A stretch of 64,000 nucleotides of DNA from Desulfovibrionales bacterium (GTDB taxonomy: Bacteria; Desulfobacterota; Desulfovibrionia; Desulfovibrionales; Desulfonatronaceae), in contig REDL01000064.1 of the NCBI GenBank assembly GCA_007693505.1, positions 186,001 through 250,000 of the forward strand. Direction: 5' to 3'. A program made the position numbers and the translations under genes. Below, in pieces: positions 8,800 through 18,413 of this stretch (within the stretch, counting starts at the first letter, position 1; every line of letters starts with the position of its first letter). The notes under the pieces are model-generated. The model made no database searches and was not told the origin of the DNA. It saw nothing but the letters and a program-made list of their open reading frames with translations.

Positions 8800-10194
8800 C
8801 TAAGATTGATCTATGGTAGCTCTTTTCTTCCACTTCACCCACTCTTCCCGGGCCCGTTGGGCCCGGAGGGCCTTGCGTTGGGCCTTTTTGCCGCGGGCTT
8901 TGAGTTCGGGCATCAGGCCGAAGTTGACGTTGGAAGGCTGGAAGTTTTTTGCCGGGGTGCGCAGGTGCAACAGGAGCGCGCCCAGGGCGGTTTCCGGGGG
9001 AGGTGGGGGCAGGTGCCGGCCTTGGAGTCGGGCTGCCAGGGCGTGGCCCAGCCAGAGACCGCAGGCCGCTGATTCCACGTAGCCTTCCACGCCGGTGATC
9101 TGGCCGGCCAGGAAGACGCCGGGCTGGGTGCGCAGTTCCAGGTCCGGAGTCAGGGCCGCAGGGGCGTCGACGTAGGTGTTGCGGTGCATGCTGCCCAAGC
9201 GCAGAAATTCCGCTTGTTCAAGGCCGGGAATCAGGCGGAAGACGCGTTCCTGTTCCGGGTAGGCCAGCTTGGTCTGGAACCCAACCAGGTTGAAGGCGTT
9301 CTTGTCCCGGTTTTCGGCCCGGAGTTGGACCACGGCAAAGGGTTGGGTTCCGGTGCGTGGGTCCACCAGTCCCACGGGCTTGAGCGGACCAAAGGCCATG
9401 GTCATCTCCCCGCGCTCCGCCAGGGTTTCGATGGGCAGACAGGCCTCGAAATGCAGAGCCTTTTCGAAGTCCCGAGCTGGAACCTTGCGCGCGGCCAACA
9501 GTTCGGCATGAAGCTGGCGGTAGGTCTGCTCATCCATTGGACAGTTCAGGTAGTCATGCTCCTCGGGATTGTAGCGTGACCCCCAGAACGCGACGTTCAT
9601 ATCGATGGAATCCGCATTCACAATGGGGGCGATGGCGTCATAAAAATAAAGATGGTCCGTCCCCACTTTCCGGCACAGGTCGTCCGCCAGTTCCTCTCCG
9701 GTCAACGGGCCGGCGGCAACCACCACGACATCCGTTTTCCGTAACTTCGGGTCATCCAGGGTCCGGATTTCCTCCCGAACCAGCGTGATCAACGATTCGT
9801 CCCGAATGCAGCGGGTGATCCACTGCGCGAACAGCTCCCGGTCCACGGCCAGGGCCTTGCCCGCGGGCACCCGGGTGGCTCGGGCAGCGGCCATGACCAG
9901 ACTCTCCAGGTCGGTCATTTCCAGCTTGAGTAGCCCCACCGCGGATTCCGGCTCGTCGGAGCGCAAGGAGTTGGAGCAGACCAGTTCGGCCAGGCTCGGG
10001 CTGGAGTGGGCCGGCGAAAAGCGGCCTGGTTTCATTTCGAACAGGCGCACGGCAATCCCGGAGCGGGCCAGCCGCCAGGCGCACTCGCATCCGGCCAGCC
10101 CGCCGCCGATCACGGCCACGGTTCGCGGTCTGTTTTCCAGGTCCCTCTCGGTCATGGAGGCACTCATTTGATTCGCTGCGTCAAGATTACTCAT
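8800..10194 (-). CDS. trmFO: methylenetetrahydrofolate-tRNA (uracil-5-)-methyltransferase TrmFO
   Basis: FAD-dependent enzyme that makes 5-methyluridine at position 54 of tRNA using methylenetetrahydrofolate. The dinucleotide-binding motif VIGGGLAGCE is followed by the family-specific FEMKPGRFSPAHSS and ELVCSNSLRSD segments; LVGFQTKLAYPEQ and GQITGVEGYVESAA lie further on. The open frame extends upstream to 10293, but that would overlap the preceding gene by over 100 bases. The ATG at 10194 overlaps the stop of that gene by 8 bases and has a GGAGCG site, so it is preferred (464 residues). Starts at 10167 or 10155 are also possible. Confidence 0.92.
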   Translation of the reverse strand: MSNLDAANQMSASMTERDLENRPRTVAVIGGGLAGCECAWRLARSGIAVRLFEMKPGRFSPAHSSPSLAELVCSNSLRSDEPESAVGLLKLEMTDLESLVMAAARATRVPAGKALAVDRELFAQWITRCIRDESLITLVREEIRTLDDPKLRKTDVVVVAAGPLTGEELADDLCRKVGTDHLYFYDAIAPIVNADSIDMNVAFWGSRYNPEEHDYLNCPMDEQTYRQLHAELLAARKVPARDFEKALHFEACLPIETLAERGEMTMAFGPLKPVGLVDPRTGTQPFAVVQLRAENRDKNAFNLVGFQTKLAYPEQERVFRLIPGLEQAEFLRLGSMHRNTYVDAPAALTPDLELRTQPGVFLAGQITGVEGYVESAACGLWLGHALAARLQGRHLPPPPPETALGALLLHLRTPAKNFQPSNVNFGLMPELKARGKKAQRKALRAQRAREEWVKWKKRATIDQS

Positions 10195-10507
10195 GGTGAT
10201 AGCGCTCCAGCGCGCCGTCCGGATCCACTTCCTTGCAGGTCCAGGAGCCGGGCTGGAGGCTGTAGCGTCGAAGAGTCCAATTTTCGTGGTCAATAGCGTC
10301 TATATAGCCATGTCCGTTTGGTGAGAGAACATCAACAACAAGATCCAGTTCCGGCTCCAGATCCAGATACTTTCCTTCATATTCCACATCCAACGCGTTG
10401 TTTTGATGCGGCGTAAATATCTGCGGATTCAGCTGGTGTTGAATCTGGGACAGCCTGTTGGGGTCTATCCCACTGATGCGGCCAAAAATGCGCAGGGAAA
10501 ATTTCAC
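10187..10507 (-). CDS. conserved-looking small protein of unknown function
   Basis: 106 residues, no signal peptide or membrane segment, acidic in the middle (ELDLVVDVLSPNGHGY). I do not recognise a family. That it is real is supported by its 8-base overlap with trmFO, its codon use and its isolation from competing frames. The C-terminal half (IDAIDHENWTLRRYSLQPG) looks like a small beta-rich domain. It is probably co-transcribed with trmFO, but no functional link can be stated. Confidence 0.6.
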   Translation of the reverse strand: MKFSLRIFGRISGIDPNRLSQIQHQLNPQIFTPHQNNALDVEYEGKYLDLEPELDLVVDVLSPNGHGYIDAIDHENWTLRRYSLQPGSWTCKEVDPDGALERYHHE

Positions 10508-10754
10508 GTTGACCTCCAGGTATCATGTGGTGGGACAAGCCGCGGCGAAAATGCATGCTTCCGAAGCCAGGGTGTTCTAGGTCGAATCATTCTTGACGGC
10601 AAGGTTCGGGATTGTCTTAGACATCAGAGGGAACGTCCTCCCTGCTCGGGATGGTTTTTTCTGGCGTTTGGCCTTGTAATTATGGTAAAAGAACAATAGC
10701 AGAAAAACTGTTTCCAAAATTCACCGATGGACCTGAATCCGTCATGAGGTGATT

Positions 10755-11894
10755 ATGCGTGCATGGGCATTGCGACTTTTCGCTGTCCTGATGGCAGCTT
10801 TTCTCCTGGTAACGGCCTGTGGACAAAGGCCAGTACGCATCGGGTTCGCCGGGCCGTTGACCGGCCCGTATTCCGACTTGGGAGTCCATGGGCGCAACGG
10901 AGCGCAGCTGGCCTTGGAAGAGATCAATGCTTTGGGCGGTGTCGCCGGTCGCCGCCTTGAATTGGTTGTCCAGGACGACGGAGGTACCGAGGACGGTGCT
11001 GTGGAGGCTATCGCGAAGCTGATCCAGGCCCGTGTCGTGTCGATTATCGGCCACATGACCAGCGCCCAGTCCATAGCCGCATTGCCCGTGGCCCAGGAGG
11101 CGGGCATGATCCTGCTCAGCCCGACCACCTCCACACCAGAATTGAGCGGGATCAAGGATGTCTTTTTTCGTATTCAACCGTCGACGGACACAGCTGCGAT
11201 GGTTCTTGCGGAATATGCGGCCCTGGATATGGGACTGGATCGGATTGCCTCGGTGCGGGACGAGGCCAACCAAGGCTACTCTGCGCCTTTTCACCATGCC
11301 TTTGCCCAGGAATTCCAGGTTCATGGAGGTGACATTGTTCTGGAGCTGACTGTGAAATCGAGGGATTATCCGGATTGGCTCAAGGTGGCCGAAGCGTTGA
11401 ATAAAATCGACCCTCAGGCTGTTTTGTTTATTCTTTCGGCTCGGGATGCCGCGGCCCTGGCCCAGGCAATGCATTTAAAGGGCCAGTTTCTTCCAGTGAT
11501 CAGCTCTGGTTGGGCCATGACTGATGAACTCTTTACCGCTGGTGGGCGCACTGTGGAAAAGATCATTTTTGCCGGCCATACCTTCCGTCAAAAACCCAGC
11601 GAGGCGTATTCTCGATTTGAGCAGCACTACCGGGAGCGATTTGGCCACTGGCCCTCTTTTGCGGCCCGATATGCCTACGATGCCTTGCACGTCATGGCTC
11701 TGGGCCTGGAGAGGACCCAAGGTAGCCGCAACGGCTTGGCCGAGGCCTTGAGTAAAATCCGTGACTACCCCGGACTGGATTGGCCGATTACCATTGACGC
11801 TTATGGCGATACCTTTGGTCCCATCTTTGTTACCATGGTTCGCGACGGACAGTTCACGACCTTGAAAAAGATTCCCAAAAGGCAGGGGCAATGA
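10755..11894 (+). CDS. branched-chain-type ABC binding lipoprotein
   Basis: About 379 residues of the periplasmic-binding type I fold (LivJ/Periplasmic_binding_6). The signal ends in the lipobox LVTAC, so it is a lipoprotein; the mature start (VRIGFAGPLTGPYSDLGVHG) is typical. The ATG at 10755 has a perfect GAGG five bases upstream and is preferred over the GTG at 10749. No permease or ATPase gene follows. Instead the stop overlaps the start of a membrane histidine kinase by 4 bases (ATGA), so this protein probably senses rather than imports: a ligand-loaded lipoprotein presenting its signal to the kinase's periplasmic domain (inference). Confidence 0.88.
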   Translation: MRAWALRLFAVLMAAFLLVTACGQRPVRIGFAGPLTGPYSDLGVHGRNGAQLALEEINALGGVAGRRLELVVQDDGGTEDGAVEAIAKLIQARVVSIIGHMTSAQSIAALPVAQEAGMILLSPTTSTPELSGIKDVFFRIQPSTDTAAMVLAEYAALDMGLDRIASVRDEANQGYSAPFHHAFAQEFQVHGGDIVLELTVKSRDYPDWLKVAEALNKIDPQAVLFILSARDAAALAQAMHLKGQFLPVISSGWAMTDELFTAGGRTVEKIIFAGHTFRQKPSEAYSRFEQHYRERFGHWPSFAARYAYDALHVMALGLERTQGSRNGLAEALSKIRDYPGLDWPITIDAYGDTFGPIFVTMVRDGQFTTLKKIPKRQGQ

Positions 11895-14503
11895 CGCCCC
11901 TCTCGCTGAGTACATTGCTGCGACGCTATCTGGCGTTGCGCATGTTACTGCCGGGTGTGCTGCTGGTTCTGGTTGTGGCTGCATTACTGGGATGGCATCG
12001 GTGGCTGGAAGTCCAGCGGGCCCAAAATCAGCAAGCGTTGCTGGTATCCGAATATGTTGCAATTTACCTCAGATTTTCTTCCGAAGTGGTGAACATGCTG
12101 GTTGCAGTTGATCCGGAACTGGGGTTTTCCCAGGTAACGGCATCGTATCGAGAACATTCCCAGGCCTTCGAACGGATCATTCTTCTTTCGGATCACGGGG
12201 CAGTTCTGCAGGCTTATCCACCGGTTGGCACATTGCTCGACTATTCGCGTCTGCTTCCGGACAGGCAGACCGAGAGTCATCGGGCATCGAAGATTTCCTC
12301 GCCCTATATGGCTCCCCTCAGTAACAATCTCACCGTGAGTCTGTTCAGCCACAGGTTGGACGGACGTCTCGTGGTTGGTGAGCTGAATCTGCTGACTCTG
12401 CAGAATTTCATTGCCGGACTGGGGTATGACACCCAGGGAAAACTTGTTTTCATCACCGACCGGTTTGGGAATGTTTTGGCCCACCCCGACCGCACCGTGG
12501 TCGACCAGCAGGCCAACCTGGGGGATCTGGTCCCGGTTAGCCGGGCACTGCGGGGAGCAACCGGCTTTCTCGGCGTTCATGCCATGCAGGATTCACGATA
12601 TCTATTCAGCGCCTCCCCGGTGCGCGGTGGGGAGTGGTTTGTTTTTACCGCCTGGAATGCCCAAAAGCAGTTTTTTGGCGTTCTGGTCATGCTGGCCCTT
12701 TTCGTGATCACCTTGCATGTTCTCCTCCTCATTGCGGTCCGGCTTTTGCGGCGCAAGCTGGAATTGGAAGTTTCCGGGCCGCTGCAGTTGTTCGCCCAGG
12801 CCATGGATCGTTTGGAGCACGGCGAGGAGCGGAATGGGAAAAAGTCGTTGCCGTTGTCGGCACCATTTCGTGAATTGGATTTGCTGCAATCCCGTTTTCT
12901 GGACATGACCACGGCTATTGAGCAACGAGAGCGGGAATTGCGACAGAGTGAGGAGCGTTTTCGTGATCTGGCAGGTGCATTGCCGGAGAGCGTTTTCGAG
13001 ATGAATCTGTACTGTGTGTTGACCTATGTGAATCAAAAAATCCTGTCACGGTTTGGCTACACCCGGAAGGATGTCTCGTCCGGGCTGAACCTGATGGACC
13101 TGGCTGTTGTCAAAGAACGCAAGATGCTTTTCAAGCATGCAGAAAAGGTGGTGCGGGACGAGCAGATGGGGCCGCTGGAGTTTACCGCGCTGACCAAAGA
13201 CGGAAGGACGTTTCCAGCCCAGCTGCACTGCGCAGCAATCCTGGTACAAGGCCTGCCTTACGGTGTTCGCGGGTTTATTATCGACATGACGCATACCATA
13301 GAGGAGCAAGGGCAACGTTTGGCCATGGAACGACAAATGCTGCACACCCAGAAGCTGGAGAGCCTTGGGGTGCTGGCCGGAGGCATCGCCCACGACTTCA
13401 ACAACCTGCTGGCCGCGATCCAGGGGAACCTGGATCTGGCTTTAATGACCGTCCCGAAGGATTCCACAGGGTATGCCCGAATCCGTCAAGCTGACAGCGC
13501 GGTTCGTCGAGCCTCGGAGTTGACCCGCCAGATGCTGGCCTATTCCGGAAAAGGACGGCTACAGGTCCAGCATGTCGATCTGAGTGAGTTCGTGCGTGAG
13601 AATCTCGCCATGCTCCAAGCCGTGATTTCGAAGACGGTCACCCTGGACTTGCGACTGGAAGAGGGTTTGCCGTTGATTTCGGCGGATTTCGGCCAACTGC
13701 AGCAGGTGGTGATGAACCTGATCACCAACGCATCAGAAGCCATGAATACGCAACCAGGGACCATGACCGTCTCCACCTTGGCCCGGGAATGCGACGCGCT
13801 GTTCCTGAGTCGGAGTCGGATACTGGAAAAGCCGGACCCGGGGCGGTACGTGATGCTGGAAGTGCGCGATACGGGAACAGGTATTGATGAACGAACCATG
13901 GAGCGTCTGTTCGACCCGTTTTACACCACAAAATTTACGGGGCGAGGTTTGGGACTGGCTGCTGTGCAAGGCATCGTCCAGGGTCATGGCGGGGCGATCA
14001 TTGTGGAGAGCGAGCCGGGACGAGGAACCCTGTTTCAGGTGCTCTTTCCTGTGACTCGTGACATCGTTGCAACCTTCGAACACAGTTCTGCTGAGGAAGA
14101 ACTTCCAGAGGCCTTTCAAGTGTCTGATCAACCCCAGGGCATGGTGCTGGTGGTGGACGATGAGGTGATGGTTCGTGAGTTGTGCGTGGAGGCGCTGGAG
14201 TTCCTGGGCTACCAGTCCATGACTGCTGTGGATGGCGAGGATGGAGTACGGGTGTTTCGCGAATACCAGGAACATATCAGTTGCGTCATTCTGGATCTGA
14301 CCATGCCCAAGATGAATGGGGTTGCCGCGTTGCAAGCCATGCGCTCAATCCGCCCCGACGTCAAAATCATCCTGTGCAGCGGCTATAACGAGCAGGAGGC
14401 CACCCGGAATTTCCTCAACGATGCTCCCACAGCCTTCCTGAAGAAACCGTTTGCCGTGAAGGAACTCAGCACTCTTCTGAAACGGATGATGGGCAAAGAC
14501 TGA
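11891..14503 (+). CDS. membrane hybrid histidine kinase (sensor-PAS-HisKA-HATPase-REC)
   Basis: 870 residues. One membrane helix (about 15-33), a periplasmic sensory domain of roughly 225 residues (Cache-like), a second helix (about 260-285), then a linker and PAS domain. The H-box is GGIAHDFNNLL, the ATPase G-box is GRGLGLAAVQGI, and the C-terminal receiver has phospho-acceptor in VILDLTMPKMNG. It is translationally coupled to the preceding binding lipoprotein. There is no DNA-binding partner next to it; the receiver must signal internally or to an unlinked regulator. Its 3' end overlaps by 38 bases with the convergent helicase gene. Confidence 0.92.
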   Translation: MTPLSLSTLLRRYLALRMLLPGVLLVLVVAALLGWHRWLEVQRAQNQQALLVSEYVAIYLRFSSEVVNMLVAVDPELGFSQVTASYREHSQAFERIILLSDHGAVLQAYPPVGTLLDYSRLLPDRQTESHRASKISSPYMAPLSNNLTVSLFSHRLDGRLVVGELNLLTLQNFIAGLGYDTQGKLVFITDRFGNVLAHPDRTVVDQQANLGDLVPVSRALRGATGFLGVHAMQDSRYLFSASPVRGGEWFVFTAWNAQKQFFGVLVMLALFVITLHVLLLIAVRLLRRKLELEVSGPLQLFAQAMDRLEHGEERNGKKSLPLSAPFRELDLLQSRFLDMTTAIEQRERELRQSEERFRDLAGALPESVFEMNLYCVLTYVNQKILSRFGYTRKDVSSGLNLMDLAVVKERKMLFKHAEKVVRDEQMGPLEFTALTKDGRTFPAQLHCAAILVQGLPYGVRGFIIDMTHTIEEQGQRLAMERQMLHTQKLESLGVLAGGIAHDFNNLLAAIQGNLDLALMTVPKDSTGYARIRQADSAVRRASELTRQMLAYSGKGRLQVQHVDLSEFVRENLAMLQAVISKTVTLDLRLEEGLPLISADFGQLQQVVMNLITNASEAMNTQPGTMTVSTLARECDALFLSRSRILEKPDPGRYVMLEVRDTGTGIDERTMERLFDPFYTTKFTGRGLGLAAVQGIVQGHGGAIIVESEPGRGTLFQVLFPVTRDIVATFEHSSAEEELPEAFQVSDQPQGMVLVVDDEVMVRELCVEALEFLGYQSMTAVDGEDGVRVFREYQEHISCVILDLTMPKMNGVAALQAMRSIRPDVKIILCSGYNEQEATRNFLNDAPTAFLKKPFAVKELSTLLKRMMGKD

Positions 14504-17500
14504 AGGCTGTAGCCGACCAACTCACCGGCAGCCGGACCAACTTGCGGGCTTTGTTTTGGAACAGAACGAAGCCCTTGTCCCGGCCGTGCAGGTAGAGGTC
14601 CCGGGTGATGGCCACGTCGTGGCGGCAGTAGGTGATGATTTTGTCGATTTTTCCCTGTTTCCACCACTTCAGGGCGTCCAGTCCATTGCCTGATTTTGGA
14701 GCGTTCAGGGTATGCCGGGCCAGGTGGTCCAGGGAGAGGCGGTAGCCCAGGCGCTCATGAACCACCTGGAGCATGTCCAGGGAGGGCAGGGAACAAAAGT
14801 CGAAATCCAGGACGCCACGAAGCACTTTGTAGTCGAAATTCAGGATATTGAAACCCACCACCAATTCGAATTCCCGCAGCTTTTCAACCAACCGGGGAAT
14901 GTCTTCCTGGAGATAGTCCAGAAAAGCGTCCCCCTTGGAGTCGTACAGCACGGCACAGCTCACGCCCATCAGGTCCGTATGGTTCCAGCCGCCGACTTCC
15001 TGGGCTGAGTAGCGGGTTTCCACGTCCAGCACGGCGAAGCGAGGGAGTGCGGCGGTGCGGGAGGATTGCCCAGAAGCGCAAAGAGTATTTTGCGTGTCCG
15101 CCCCGTATTCCACCGATGTTTCAGCTACCAAGGAAAGTACCGGGCTTGCGATGGGCACCGGACCAGGGGGGGCATGTGACACTATGTCCGGGCTCGCCAT
15201 TTGAACGGATCGTGGTCTGTCGGCCTTGACCCATCCCTGCCGCCCGGTCCCTCCACCCAGGGCCTCCAGCACGGCCAGGGCGGCCTGTTTGTCGATGGGG
15301 CGATTGCCGGAGCCGCATTTCGGGGAGTGGACGCAGCCCGGGCAGCCGGTTTCACAGGAACAGCCGTGCACGGCCTCCAGGGTGCGCTGGAGCATGGTTT
15401 CGGCCCCGGCGTAGGCCTGGCGGGTCAGGCCGATGCCGCCGGGAATGCCGTCGTAGACGAACACTGCGGCCCGGTCCAGGTCTTCGTGCAGGGGCGTGGA
15501 GATACCGCCCAGATCGTTCCGGTCCGTGAGGATCAGCAGGGGCAGAATTCCGATACAGGCATGCTCCAGGGCGTGGATACCGCCCATGAAGTGCATCTGG
15601 CGGTTTTCCAGGGAGTGGCGCACGGTCTCCGGGATGATCAGCCAGAGGCCCTCAGTCTCGAAAACTTGCTCCGGCAGGTCCAGTTCGACCACTTCCAACA
15701 ATTTATGGCCGCGCAGGGCCCGACGTTCGAAGGCCGGGTAGCGCTGGGTGATTTCCAGCCGTCCCAGGTGGACGGTGGTGTTCCAGAGCGACCGGGAGAC
15801 CTGGGTGCCCAGGATGCGGGTGCGCTTTTCACCGCGGACCCGGGTGAAGTAGTTCACCTTGGCCGGGAGAACGAAGACCGAGCCGGTCTCCAAGTCCAGG
15901 CGTTCCACCAGGTATGTCTTGCCCTGATGCAGGTAGACCGCGCCGGGGTGGGTGTCGGTGCAGGCCCGGTGCCAGTCCATCAGCCCGATCTGCTCACCGG
16001 TCTCGCCGTGAAAAATCAGCAGGCTCCGGCCGCTGCCCCGCAGGCCGACTTCCCGGTGCGGGTTCTCGTCCGGGCAGATCAGCCTGCGCCCGTCCGCGCT
16101 ACGCATCAGCCCGCCCCGGTTGAGCAGGGCCTCGGCCAGTGTGCGGACATGTTCCTCCCGCATCAGGGGCTCGTCCTGATCCAGGGGCAGATCTGCGGCG
16201 GCGCAAAGCAGATGCTGCTCCATGATCGCCGGATTGGCCGGATTGAGCACCGCGGCCTCGGGCGGGCTGGAGAAGAAGACGTCCGGATGGCGGATGAAGA
16301 ACTTGTCCAGGGGATTCTCGTAGGCCAACAGGGCCACGGCGGATTCCTGACCGCCACGCCCCACCCGTCCGGCCCGCTGCCAGGTGGCCATGATCGAGCC
16401 GGGGTAGCCCACCAGCAGGCACAGATCCAGATCCCCGATGTCAATGCCCAGCTCCAGGGCGCTGGTGGAAATCACCGCCAACAGCCGACCCGAAGTCAGG
16501 TCCGCCTCGATCCTCCGGCGCTCCCTGGGCAGGAACCCGGCCCGGTACACGCCGATCCGATCCCGGAACTCCTTCAGCCGCTGGGCGGACCAGATGCCCA
16601 GCAGTTCGGTCATTTTCCGCGATCCCGTATAGATGATTGTCCGCAGCCCTTGAAGCAGGGCCTGCTCCAAAAGCGTCAGGGCGGTTTGGGACGGCCCCTG
16701 GGCCGCGTCCAGGAACAGCATGTGCTTGCGACCCTGGGGCGCGGTGTTTTCGGTGATCAGTTCCGCGTCCCGTCCGGTCAGCTCCCGGCTCAGCTCTACG
16801 GGGTTGTGGATGGTGGCGGAACAACAGACATAGGCCGGCCTAGTTCCGTAGTGGGCGCAGATCCGTTCCAAACGGCGGAAGACCCAGGCCATGTGCGAGC
16901 CCATCACTCCGCGGTAGACGTGGACTTCGTCGATGACCACGAAGCGCAGGTTCCGAAACAGATCCCGCCAAAGATGATGGTGGGCCAGCAGGCCCAGGTG
17001 GAGCATGTCCGGATTGGTGATCAGGATCCGGGGCGGCTCCCGGCGGATTCGGGCCCGGTCCTGGTTGTCCGTGTCCCCGTCGTACACGGCCAGGGTCGGT
17101 CGGCGCTCCCGGGGCCAGCCGCCGACCATCTCCCGCAGCCCGGCAAGCTGATCCTGGGCCAGGGCCTTGAGCGGGAAGAGATACAAGGCCCGGGCCGCAG
17201 GATCGCGGTACAGGGCCTCCAGCACCGGCAGGTTGTAGATCAGACTCTTGCCGCTGGCCGTGGGCGTGGCCGCCACCACATCCTGTCCGGCCCGGATTCG
17301 GCCCACGGCCTCGGCCTGATGGGCGTACAATCGGGTCACGTCCAGCCCGGCCAGACAGTCCGCAAAGCCCTCCGGCAGATCCGCCGGCAAGGGCGCGAAC
17401 CGCCCGGGTCGCGCCGGCAGCACCTCATGGTGAACCAGACAGTTGGCGGGTAGCCGCTGGGAGTGTTCGATACCCTTGATGAAGGTGGCAATGGGCGAGG

Positions 17501-17510
17501 GGGAGGTCAC
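14466..17510 (-). CDS. MrfA-type DEAD/DEAH helicase fused to an MrfB-type exonuclease
   Basis: 1014 residues. The N-terminal part is a superfamily 2 helicase: Walker A ATPTASGKS (81-89), DEVH box in VVIDEVHVYRG, and motif VI with QRAGRVGRGG. Then comes a DUF1998-like region with a Cys cluster CSCETGCPGCVHSPKC, as in Bacillus YprA/MrfA. The last ~190 residues form an RNase H-like DEDD exonuclease: DVE in VLDVETR, Asp in VGFNILNFD, and YxxxD in YCRHD. In Bacillus the helicase MrfA and exonuclease MrfB are separate proteins that repair mitomycin adducts; here both are in one chain. The start overlaps the stop of the MBL gene by 4 bases. Confidence 0.88.
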   Translation of the reverse strand: MTSPSPIATFIKGIEHSQRLPANCLVHHEVLPARPGRFAPLPADLPEGFADCLAGLDVTRLYAHQAEAVGRIRAGQDVVAATPTASGKSLIYNLPVLEALYRDPAARALYLFPLKALAQDQLAGLREMVGGWPRERRPTLAVYDGDTDNQDRARIRREPPRILITNPDMLHLGLLAHHHLWRDLFRNLRFVVIDEVHVYRGVMGSHMAWVFRRLERICAHYGTRPAYVCCSATIHNPVELSRELTGRDAELITENTAPQGRKHMLFLDAAQGPSQTALTLLEQALLQGLRTIIYTGSRKMTELLGIWSAQRLKEFRDRIGVYRAGFLPRERRRIEADLTSGRLLAVISTSALELGIDIGDLDLCLLVGYPGSIMATWQRAGRVGRGGQESAVALLAYENPLDKFFIRHPDVFFSSPPEAAVLNPANPAIMEQHLLCAAADLPLDQDEPLMREEHVRTLAEALLNRGGLMRSADGRRLICPDENPHREVGLRGSGRSLLIFHGETGEQIGLMDWHRACTDTHPGAVYLHQGKTYLVERLDLETGSVFVLPAKVNYFTRVRGEKRTRILGTQVSRSLWNTTVHLGRLEITQRYPAFERRALRGHKLLEVVELDLPEQVFETEGLWLIIPETVRHSLENRQMHFMGGIHALEHACIGILPLLILTDRNDLGGISTPLHEDLDRAAVFVYDGIPGGIGLTRQAYAGAETMLQRTLEAVHGCSCETGCPGCVHSPKCGSGNRPIDKQAALAVLEALGGGTGRQGWVKADRPRSVQMASPDIVSHAPPGPVPIASPVLSLVAETSVEYGADTQNTLCASGQSSRTAALPRFAVLDVETRYSAQEVGGWNHTDLMGVSCAVLYDSKGDAFLDYLQEDIPRLVEKLREFELVVGFNILNFDYKVLRGVLDFDFCSLPSLDMLQVVHERLGYRLSLDHLARHTLNAPKSGNGLDALKWWKQGKIDKIITYCRHDVAITRDLYLHGRDKGFVLFQNKARKLVRLPVSWSATAFSLCPSSVSEEC

Positions 17511-18274
17511 GGAATCGTGGACATCGTGGCGAATCTAGGTTCGTGCAGAGGCAGGAGGATGTCGGCCAGGCCCTTGACCCGGACCATCTGGTCGTAGGCC
17601 AGGCACGGGTTGATGTTCGTGCCGGGGGGGATGACTTCCATTTCCATGGCCTGCACGGATTGTGGCGGGTTCAGGTTTTCATCGATGACGCAAAATCCGG
17701 TGATGGCCGCCCGTCCGGAGGGGGTGTCCACCAGCACGGTCAGGCCGCCTTCAGTGTGGGCCGGGGTGTGGACCACGGAGATGCCGGGCAGGATTTCCCG
17801 GTCCTCGGTGACGACCCGGAACCTGTCGGCATCCTCCACGTCCTCGATGAACTCCTCGTTATAGCGAAAATCCAGGGGGTGCGGGTCGTGGATGCGCTCC
17901 AGTTCCTTGGCGTGGGCGTAGAAAATGGCGTTCGCGCACTTGAAGTCGTTTTCACAATGGTCATTGTGCAGATGGGTGTGGATGACCACGTCCACGTCCT
18001 CGGGCTTCAGCCCGTACAAGGCCAGCCCTTCATCAAACGTGTGAATTTTGCCGCCGATGGCCTGCTCCCGGTCCTCGGACTGGACCGGACTCATTTCACC
18101 GGTGTCCACAATGACCGTGGGTTGGGAGGGAGCACCCACCGGCTCCAGGTACCAGACGTAGATCGGGATGGTGTAGGGTTTGCCGTGGGCGTGCTGATAG
18201 GTCATCATGCCCTGATCGAAAACCTTGCTGCCCACGACGATGGGGTGAATACGCCATTTTTTTTGGTCCGTCAT
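17507..18274 (-). CDS. MBL-fold hydrolase, N-acyl homoserine lactonase-like
   Basis: 255 residues. The metallo-beta-lactamase metal motif reads HTHLHNDHCEND, with further ligands likely in VVHTPAHTEGG and the DTG/Asp region. The pattern (VWYLEPVGAP, then VIVDTGEMSP) resembles the AhlD/AttM-like lactonase branch, but lactonase activity cannot be claimed from this. The ATG at 18274 has a CAGGAG site and is preferred over the upstream ATG at 18331. The stop overlaps the helicase start (ATGA), so the two are co-translated. Whether a quorum-quenching or housekeeping ester substrate is involved is unknown. Confidence 0.8.
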   Translation of the reverse strand: MTDQKKWRIHPIVVGSKVFDQGMMTYQHAHGKPYTIPIYVWYLEPVGAPSQPTVIVDTGEMSPVQSEDREQAIGGKIHTFDEGLALYGLKPEDVDVVIHTHLHNDHCENDFKCANAIFYAHAKELERIHDPHPLDFRYNEEFIEDVEDADRFRVVTEDREILPGISVVHTPAHTEGGLTVLVDTPSGRAAITGFCVIDENLNPPQSVQAMEMEVIPPGTNINPCLAYDQMVRVKGLADILLPLHEPRFATMSTIP

Positions 18275-18413
18275 AGTTGAATCTCCTGGAAGATACGTGC
18301 GGTGATTTTCACTTTGACACACGGTTGTCATGCAACCGGAGCAGATATACCGTAGTTCCTGCCACCAGAATTGTCGAGAGAACTTGCCTTCTTTGCCTTG
18401 GGAGACCGCACGT

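Noticed and set aside
10680-11474. 264-codon minus-strand frame opposite the binding lipoprotein gene
   Set aside because: Antisense shadow; the plus-strand gene has lipobox, ribosome-binding site and family pattern.
15201-17453. 750-codon open frame on the plus strand opposite the helicase gene
   Set aside because: It lies wholly antisense to the helicase, whose motifs are clear; its composition is Gln/Gly/His-rich as expected for a shadow of GC-rich coding DNA.
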